Below are positions 57,885-64,000 of a stretch of 64,000 bases of DNA, piece after piece. The stretch lies in NCBI GenBank assembly GCA_021464415.1, contig CM038471.1, positions 33,329,234 to 33,393,233 of the forward strand, read 5' to 3'. The first letter of the stretch is position 1. Every line of letters begins with the position of its first letter. The notes beneath the pieces are model-generated. The model was not told the origin of the DNA and did no database searches. It worked only from the letters and a program-made list of their open reading frames with translations. The stretch comes from Lonicera japonica (lineage: Eukaryota; Streptophyta; Magnoliopsida; Dipsacales; Caprifoliaceae). The translations under genes and the position numbers were made by a program.

Positions 57885-58220
57885 AAGCCACGTCAGCCCT
57901 AATTGCCACGTGTCGTGTCAGCCACATCAGCGCCACGTGTCATCCACATCATCGCCACGTGGCATCCACGTCAGCGGTTAACCGTCGTTTGTTTGCCGTC
58001 AGATTTGACGGAATATTCCAGACGCCGTCAGATTTGACGGAATATTCCAGACGCCGTCAGATCTATTTACAATTTAACCCCTGTACTTTCTGATATTTCT
58101 TTTTTAAGCCCCTAAATCTTCTGGTTTTGTTATTCTAGCCCCTAAACTTTCTTATTTTCTTATTCTAGCCCCTAAACTCTTTGATTTTCTTATTCTAGCC
58201 TCTAAACTTTTTGGTTTCCA
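57885..58220 (+). repeat. Three tandem arrays in the copia leader
   Basis: First, five CCACGT boxes (57889-57972), some full G-boxes CACGTG. Second, a 29-bp unit repeated two and a third times (57995-58062) with inner palindromes CCGTCAGATTTGACGG and GGAATATTCC. Third, a ~35-bp pyrimidine-rich unit 'ttattctagcccctaaact' repeated about four times (58095-58215). All lie between PBS and gag. Confidence 0.8.
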
Positions 58221-58346
58221 CATCATCCATAAGCCAAAAGTTTTTTTTTACCCCCTCACATTTAAGTTATTTATATTTTAGTCAAAAAAAAAATCCAGTC
58301 TTACTCATTTTCTTTCACATCCTCCAGCGTCCTCTCACCCAAGCCA

Positions 58347-60365
58347 ATGGAACGCACTGAAATCTCTCGCCCAATTTCCATCATCCTCAATGGGCCCAAC
58401 TATATTCACTGGTCCCAAGCCATGACTAGTTTCCTTCAAGCCCGTAGAGTGTGGCGTCTCATTACTGGAGAGGTTACCGAACCAATCCAAAAGAGAGATG
58501 AATCAGATGACAATTTTGCTACAAGACAAGATGATTGGATTACCAAAAATGGTGATATTATCACTTGGTGCCGCAATACTTCAATTCCTACCATCAATCA
58601 ACAATTTGGGCGCTTTTCAACTGGAAAGGAAGTTTGGGACTTCTTGAAAACTAGATACACAACCAAGGATCTTGCTCACCAGTATCAATTGTTGACTGCT
58701 CTCCACGCCAAACGTCAACAACCTAGTCAAACCATTGATGAATTTTTATCTAAAATGCAAATTCTTTGGGATCAATTGGCCTCTTCAGAACCCGTCTGGT
58801 CATGTTCCACCGATGCTGCCAAATTCATTACTTACAGAGATCAACAGCAAGTAATGACTCTTCTCATGGCACTTCATAACAAGTTTGAGACTGTCCGAGC
58901 ATCTCTCTTGCATCGCCATCCCCTACCAACTCTTGATGATGTTGTTACCGCACTCTATTTTGAAGAAACTCGGCTTGGTACAAATTCTCAGATTTTATCC
59001 GAAGTACTTGCAGTCACACAATCTAAATCCGATAAATCATCCGATGTCTGCACCTATTGCCATGAGACAACCCACGTATTACTCTATTGTCCCAAACGAG
59101 TGTGCAAGTATTGTCATAAGCGTGGACCAAAACATTGGGGTTCTGATTGCTACAAGAATCCTGCCAGAAAATCTAATGCCAAGTCTGTTACTGCTGCCGC
59201 CTCCAATTTACAGCCATCCAATCCACCTCCATTCGTCACCAATAATGATCTTGCTGATATGTTAAAACAGGTTTTATCTGGTTCAGCTAATGCAATGTCT
59301 GCAACTTCAGGTACCTCTTGGTATTTTGATTCCGGTTGCTGCAATCACATGACTTCTGATTCCACAATTTTTCTCTCCAAAAATTCCACCACACACACAT
59401 CTCCTATTAAAACTGCTGATGGATCTTCATTACCTGTCACCCACATTGGCCATGTATCAACATCCACTTTATCTCTTCCCTCTACTTTTCACATACCAAA
59501 ATTGACTATTAATCTCATATCTGTTGGGCAACTCTGTGATCTTGGCCTTACTGTTTTATTCTCTTCTTCTGATTGTCATGTGCAAGATCCACGGACAGGA
59601 CAGGTTATTGGGATAGGCCGTAAAGTTGGTCGCATGTTCGAGCTTATCCATCTCCGCACACCACCAGCTGTTTCCATCTCTACTCTTGCTGCTGCTCCCA
59701 CCTTTCCCACTTCATCCCTGGAACATTGGCACTCTCGGTTAGGTCATATGTCTATTGATAAGCTTAGAACTCTTATTTCCACTGGTAGATTAGGAACTGT
59801 TAAGTCAGAAAATATTTCATGTTTGTCATGTCAACTGGGAAAACAACCAACATTATCCTTCAATAAAAGTAATTCTCTTTCTTCTGCAGTTTTTGATCTT
59901 ATTCATTCTGATGTATGGGGACCTTCTCCTCATGATACTATAGGAGGATCAAAATATTTTGTTGTTTTTATAGATGACTACGCCCGTTTTACATGGATAT
60001 TTCTCATGAAAAATCGCTCTGAACTACCACAGCTATATTACCATTTTGCTCAAATGATCCAAACTCAGTTTTCTCAACCAATCAAAATTTTTCGTGCTGA
60101 CAATGCTATGGAATACAAAGAATCCAACTTTTTAAATTTTTTACGTCAGCAAGGCACCATTTCTCAGTATTCTTGTCCTAGTACATTCCAACAAAACGGC
60201 CGTGCTGAACGTAAACACCGTCATATTCTCGACACTGTTCGCACTCTTCTCATATCCAGTGGATGTCCCGAACGCTTCTGGGGGGAAGCAGCTCTTACTG
60301 CCGTATACACCATTAATCGCCATCCTATGTTAGGAACCATCTCTCCCAAAAGCTTAAGCTGTTAG
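58347..60365 (+). CDS. Copia gag-protease-integrase (C-terminally cut)
   Basis: 672 codons from ATG at 58347. gag (residues ~1-230); zinc knuckle C235-T-Y-C followed by H and C (CX2CX4HX4C) and a second Cys-rich box C-K-Y-C-H-K; aspartic protease D328-S-G; GAG-pre-integrase H-W-H-S-R-L-G-H at ~460-467; integrase core with D522, D585 and E621 (D-D-35-E spacing intact). The integrase end is cut: after ~residue 669 the frame runs into a foreign segment and stops at 60363. RT is in the same frame further on (60555-62606). The protein would be packaged and cleaved in the element's particle; as it stands it lacks RT. Confidence 0.9.
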   Translation: MERTEISRPISIILNGPNYIHWSQAMTSFLQARRVWRLITGEVTEPIQKRDESDDNFATRQDDWITKNGDIITWCRNTSIPTINQQFGRFSTGKEVWDFLKTRYTTKDLAHQYQLLTALHAKRQQPSQTIDEFLSKMQILWDQLASSEPVWSCSTDAAKFITYRDQQQVMTLLMALHNKFETVRASLLHRHPLPTLDDVVTALYFEETRLGTNSQILSEVLAVTQSKSDKSSDVCTYCHETTHVLLYCPKRVCKYCHKRGPKHWGSDCYKNPARKSNAKSVTAAASNLQPSNPPPFVTNNDLADMLKQVLSGSANAMSATSGTSWYFDSGCCNHMTSDSTIFLSKNSTTHTSPIKTADGSSLPVTHIGHVSTSTLSLPSTFHIPKLTINLISVGQLCDLGLTVLFSSSDCHVQDPRTGQVIGIGRKVGRMFELIHLRTPPAVSISTLAAAPTFPTSSLEHWHSRLGHMSIDKLRTLISTGRLGTVKSENISCLSCQLGKQPTLSFNKSNSLSSAVFDLIHSDVWGPSPHDTIGGSKYFVVFIDDYARFTWIFLMKNRSELPQLYYHFAQMIQTQFSQPIKIFRADNAMEYKESNFLNFLRQQGTISQYSCPSTFQQNGRAERKHRHILDTVRTLLISSGCPERFWGEAALTAVYTINRHPMLGTISPKSLSC

Positions 60366-60554
60366 GAGAAAGAACCGCAATGTATATCATGCTTAACACT
60401 CTCCCTCACGTGCAACCCCATACTTGCACGTGGAGAGCAGATTAACGGATGAACATGGACGTGCAACCCCATACTTGCACGTGGAAAGCAAATTAATAGA
60501 TGGGGGATGGGAGATGGAGGTGCCAAGGTTTGAACCTTGGACTTCCCAGAGAAC
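60357..60554 (+). mobile_element. Unidentified segment interrupting the copia pol gene
   Basis: Replaces roughly 20 codons at the end of the integrase. It contains two copies of a hairpin, ACGTGCAA-CCCCATAC-TTGCACGT (60408-60431 and 60459-60482), and a 'gaggtgccaaggtttgaacc' tail. The pol frame is readable up to ~60356 and again from ~60555. No TSD found, so an insertion with deletion is likely. Family not recognised. Confidence 0.6.
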
Positions 60555-62606
60555 CCATGTTTTGTCTTACTCCAGCCTCATGAACATTCAAAACTAGAAC
60601 CTCGGTCTCGACTATGTTGCTTCCTAGGGTATGGGATATAACATAAAGGCTATCAGTGCTGGGATTCTATTTCAAAACGACTTCGTGTGTCTCGCCATGT
60701 CATATTTTGGGAACACAAAATGTTCTCATCCATTTCCAAATTTCACATCTCCAATCCTGCCACTATTCCTTTTTTTACTAGCTCCACTGATGATCTCTAT
60801 CCTCTCTCAACATCTGTTATGCCCACACCTGGACTGGCACCTCCTGACTCTATCCCATCGAGTGAGATTCCCCTTCCCGCTGACTCTACCTCACCAAACC
60901 CTGAATCTAATTCAGCCATCAACCTATCTCCTGGGCCTACCACGGACTATCCTCATGACACTGACTCGTCCGATGATCTGGCCAGACAATCCACTCCTTG
61001 TCAGTCCACACGGGTAAGACAACTTCCTCATCATCTTCGTGACTATCACTGTTATTCCACTATTTTCTCTCACCATGAGCCTTCTACTTATAAAGAGGCT
61101 AGTTCTAACCCATTATGGCAACAAGCGATGACAGAGGAATTGCAGGCCTTAGAAAAAGCTCAGACTTGGGAATTGGTCACCCTTCCCCCAGGGAAGACAG
61201 CAGTTGGATGTAAATGGGTGTACAAAATCAAGACCAAATTAGATGGATCCATCGATCGATATAAAGCCCGACTTGTTGCAAAAGGTTTTAATCAAGAATA
61301 CGGCATTGATTATGAGGAAACTTTTGCACCGGTTGCTCGTTTAACTTCTGTCCGAAGCCTTCTCGCTGTTGCTGCTATTCGAAAATGGAAACTTTTTCAG
61401 ATGGATGTAAAGAATGCATTCCTAAATTGTGATCTTTCAGAAGAAGTTTATATGAAACCTCCTCCAGGGTTACATCACTCCTCCACTCAAGTGTGCAAGC
61501 TCCGACGTGCCTTGTTTGGTCTAAAACAAGCCCCCCGTGCCTGGTTTGAAAAGTTTAGTTCTACTATTCAAACAATGGGTTTTACCTCTAGTGCTTACGA
61601 CTATAGGCTCTTCATCAGAAAGAGGACTACCGGTATTACACTTCTGGTTCTTTATGTAGATGACATGATTATTACCGAAGATGATACTAGTGGTATTTCT
61701 GAACTCAAACAATCTCTCAGTCGTCATTTTGAGATGAAAGATCTTGGTCGTCTAAATTATTTTTTAGGGCTTGAAGTGTTATCTGATTCTGCTGGTTACT
61801 ATCTCTCACAAGCCAAATATGCTTCTGATCTTCTTAGTCGTGCGGGTCTCACCGACTGCAAAACTGCGCCTACTCCGTTAGAACCAAGTACCAAACTTAC
61901 TCCCCTTAATGGTACTCCTCTTAGTGATGCAACTTTGTATCGACAGCTTGTTGACAGCCTGGTCTATCTCACTGTCACTCGTCCGGACATTGCCCATGCC
62001 GTTCACATCGTCAGTCAATTTATGGCTGCTCCACGATCCACTCATTATACTACCGTTCTTCGCATTCTCAGATATATTAAAGGAACAATGTTTCACGGCC
62101 TGCAGTTTTCATCTACATCCTCCCTTGAACTACGTGCGTATTCTGATTTTGACTGGGCTGGTGATCCAACTGACAGACGATCAACTACCGGTTACTGCAT
62201 CTTCTTAGGCGATTCGCTTATATCTTGGCGTAGTAAGAAACAAACCCTAGTTTCTCGCTCCAGTACAGAAGCAGAATATCGTGCTCTGGCTGACACCACT
62301 CAAGAAATTGTTTGGCTGCGTTGGCTTCTCTCGGACATGGGAGTTCCTCAACATCTTCCAACTGTACTAAGATGCGATAATCAAAGTGCTATTCAGATTG
62401 CTCACATTGATGTCTTCCATGAACGAACGAAGCATATTGAGATTGACTGTCACTTTATTCGCCAGCATGTATCTAGTAATACTATTCGTCTCATCCCCAT
62501 CTCATCCATAGATCAACCCGCGGACATATTCACTAAAGTTCATCCGACAGGTCGCTTTCAGAATTTGCTTTCCAAACTCAAGCTGACCTCCCATTTGCCA
62601 CCTTGA
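60555..62606 (+). CDS. Copia reverse transcriptase and RNase H
   Basis: The frame resumes at ~60555 with a C-F-V-L-L and L-E-P-R-S-R-L-C-C-F-L-G-Y integrase-tail segment, has one TAA at 60639, then is open from ATG 60687 to the stop at 62606 (639 codons). RT carries K-A-R-L-V-A-K-G, the Q-M-D-V-K-N-A-F block and Y323-V-D-D. RNase H shows Y-S-D-F-D-W, S-T-E-A-E-Y, R-C-D-N-Q and ends P-A-D-I-F-T-K. It is in the same frame as 58347-60365. The RT-RNase H part looks capable of activity. Confidence 0.9.
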
Positions 62607-63164
62607 GTTTGAAGGGGGGTGTTAGAAATGTTGTTAAGCATTAACCTTATTCTCCAACATCATTAGCATTATTCTCCTTTGTGATTATTAAAGCATTAGT
62701 ATTATTCTTCTTTTCCTTTATTCCCTCATTTTTCCTTTATTCTCCATGTTTCCCTCCTTGTCTCCTCCATGCTTTCTTCCGTATTTTAGGCTGTCATGTT
62801 TCTTCCTTTACTTGTATATATACAGGGCATTTCCCCATTGTAAAGTACACAAATGAATGAAATCAATAACTCTTTATTTCTCTCTTTAGTTTTCTACACT
62901 GATTATCATCGTCCGAGTAAAAATATGGTGGAGGTGAGTGAATTGGCAGCAAGGGTACTCAAGGATAAAAATCTTCTTGTGGGGAGTGGATTGGAAACAT
63001 TAGCTGCGAAAGTTGGTCTTAACTTTTCTTGTTTGGAGGAAAAGACGGGAAATGCTAGCGTCGATTGGAGTAGTATGATTTTTTCAAGTGAACAGATTGA
63101 GAATGGGGTTCGCGATGTTTTTGCTTGTTATCTCATCGCAAACAAGCTCTTGGCTTCTCTTTAA

Positions 63165-63978
63165 AAATGTAGGAGATAAATTCTGTTTGACAATGTCTTT
63201 TGATGTGGTGAATGTTTCTATTTAATTTTAGGTTGGTTTGCTTATAATATTATTATGGGTCAATTTAAAAGCTCTTTCTTCTCTGTTTTGGAACTCTTTG
63301 AGTTGTACTTATCTCTATGGAATAGAGCATTTTATTTTTGAAAACTTAAGTTGAATGCTAATTAAGTTCAGAATTCTTGATGATGTATAATTTTGTGAAG
63401 CTTGTGCATGTTTTTGATAGTCTTTATTTATTTGCTTTCTCTTTGGTTTGCAACGAAAACGCAAAACAGTACACCAAAATGTAATGTATTTGATTTTCCA
63501 TCTGCCAAACATCTAAAAAAAATTATGGTGCAAGTGCGCAACTACAAGCGGCCAACTATAACATTATTTTTGCTCAATCTACCAAACAAATTTTATCCTA
63601 GATGGGTGTGTTAGTTGAAAATAACTTTTGTGATGCGTAAGTTGAGCAAGGAAATAGCAAAGTAATGTACTTAAAGCTAAAAAGCCCTCTTACGAGGGTC
63701 ACTGTGTAACATTATTTTTGCTCAATCTACTTGTGTTACCAAAAAAGTTATCGAAGAGAAGTGTGTTAATTAAAAATAACTTATGTGATACATAAGTTGA
63801 GCATTAAGGAAAGTATATATAGAAAAGTAATGTTCGTAAAAGATAAAAGAAAACCTCTTACAAGAGTCACTCTGACCCATGCACCGATATGTGAATATAA
63901 TAAAAAGTGAAGAACGATAACAATTATTTTCTTTTTATATATATATTACTTTCACCGATAAGAAGCAAGGGTCCCCAT
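63165..63978 (+). other. 3' flank of the WRN-like pseudogene, non-coding
   Basis: 63270-63590 matches the flank after unit 1 (50290-50680). Further on a short direct repeat recurs at 63560-63640 and 63710-63790 ('aacattatttttgctcaatctac', then 'gaaaataactt'). No gene. Confidence 0.5.
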
Positions 63979-64000
63979 TGTGAGGATCAAGCGCTTACCA
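63979..64000 (-). mobile_element. TRIM LTR, cut by the window end
   Basis: The last 22 bases match the edge of the 176-bp TRIM LTR at 15701 and 24316 exactly. No PBS precedes it, so it is the outer edge of a 3' LTR or a solo LTR in minus orientation. Confidence 0.75.

Larger units (their letters stand above)
57279..62898 (+). mobile_element. Young Ty1/copia element in the WRN-like pseudogene
   Basis: LTRs at 57279-57538 (260 bp) and 62620-62898 (279 bp), TGTTAGAAATG...TTCTACA. PBS TGGTATCAGAGC at 57539-57550, polypurine tract GAAGGGGGG at 62611-62619, perfect TSD CTGAT at 57274-57278 and 62899-62903. The LTRs differ by about five substitutions by eye plus a 19-bp tandem duplication in the 3' LTR ('cctttattccctcattttt'), so the insertion is recent. 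gag-integrase and RT-RNase H are both open but separated by an internal replacement at 60357-60554. Lineage unresolved (short LTRs suggest Ale/Retrofit-like). Confidence 0.92.
56926..63164 (+). pseudogene. WRN-type exonuclease-like pseudogene, unit 2, split by a copia
   Basis: The 5' part (56926-57278) starts M-I-P-I-K-Y-L-S and carries R-V-T-N-H-P-A-I-V-D-I and S-V-V-G-V-N-I. A one-base loss near 57125 brings a stop (TAG) in place of the L-C-V-G-N frame seen in unit 1. The 3' part (62904-63164) continues S-E-L-A-A-R-V-L-K-D-K and ends Q-I-E-N-G-V-R-D-V-F-A-C-Y-L-I-A-N-K-L-L. The family is the RNase D/WRN-like 3'-5' exonucleases; the Exo I acidic pair and the Exo III tyrosine are missing, as in unit 1. 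The copia between the halves carries a perfect TSD (CTGAT). Removing it would still leave a frameshifted gene. Confidence 0.82.

Overview
The window looks like a transposon-dense intergenic stretch of a flowering plant genome, probably a eudicot. It is AT-rich and holds Ty1/copia and Ty3/gypsy Tat-type LTR elements, a Cassandra (5S-derived) TRIM LTR, Helitrons, hAT/Mutator/Harbinger-type MITEs, a plant-specific LBD (LOB-domain) gene and plant WRN-exonuclease-like pseudogenes. I cannot name the species. Almost everything recognisable is mobile DNA or its debris. The only intact host-type open reading frame is an LBD gene lying antisense inside an LTR element.

Layout. 186-1814: copia solo LTR with a perfect TSD. 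2166-2536: MITE. 4000-7394: Helitron. 8.1-8.3 kb: LINE scrap. 8992-36110: array of ~2 kb direct repeats (three copies plus a partial fourth), whose first copy is split by a nested stack. That stack, from outside in, is: Tat-type solo LTR (10646-30122, minus, also hit by a Cassandra solo LTR at 29109-29496); a 17.5 kb Tat/Ogre-like LTR element (11546-29078); a 176-bp-LTR TRIM (outer limits 15701-24491); a copia element lacking its own 5' LTR (15938-24315, minus); and a second solo LTR of the outermost family (16601-18190) inside the copia 3' LTR. 36207-36618: hAT MITE. 37360-39308: second Helitron holding a 960-bp foldback Mutator-type element.

42468-47641: a young non-autonomous LTR element with three internal tandem arrays and an intact 275-codon LBD gene in antisense. 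From ~47.7 kb to the end there are two units of a tandem duplication, each carrying a decayed WRN-exonuclease-like (RNase D fold) gene. The first (49727-50276) is frameshifted. The second (56926-63164) is frameshifted and also split by a copia element (57279-62898) whose RT-RNase H half is intact. A third, minus-strand copia (51158-56642) with TA...TA LTR ends sits between them. The window ends inside another copy of the 176-bp TRIM LTR.

How the parts relate: TSDs at nearly every junction give a relative order of insertion. The most unusual points are the antisense LBD gene in an LTR element, the TRIM whose LTR/PBS junction carries a tRNA-like A box/B box pair, the copia apparently joined to that TRIM through the shared primer-binding site, and a tenfold 12-bp CpG palindrome array just upstream of a Tat-type LTR TATA box. 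All alignments were made by eye, so boundaries without a TSD are approximate.
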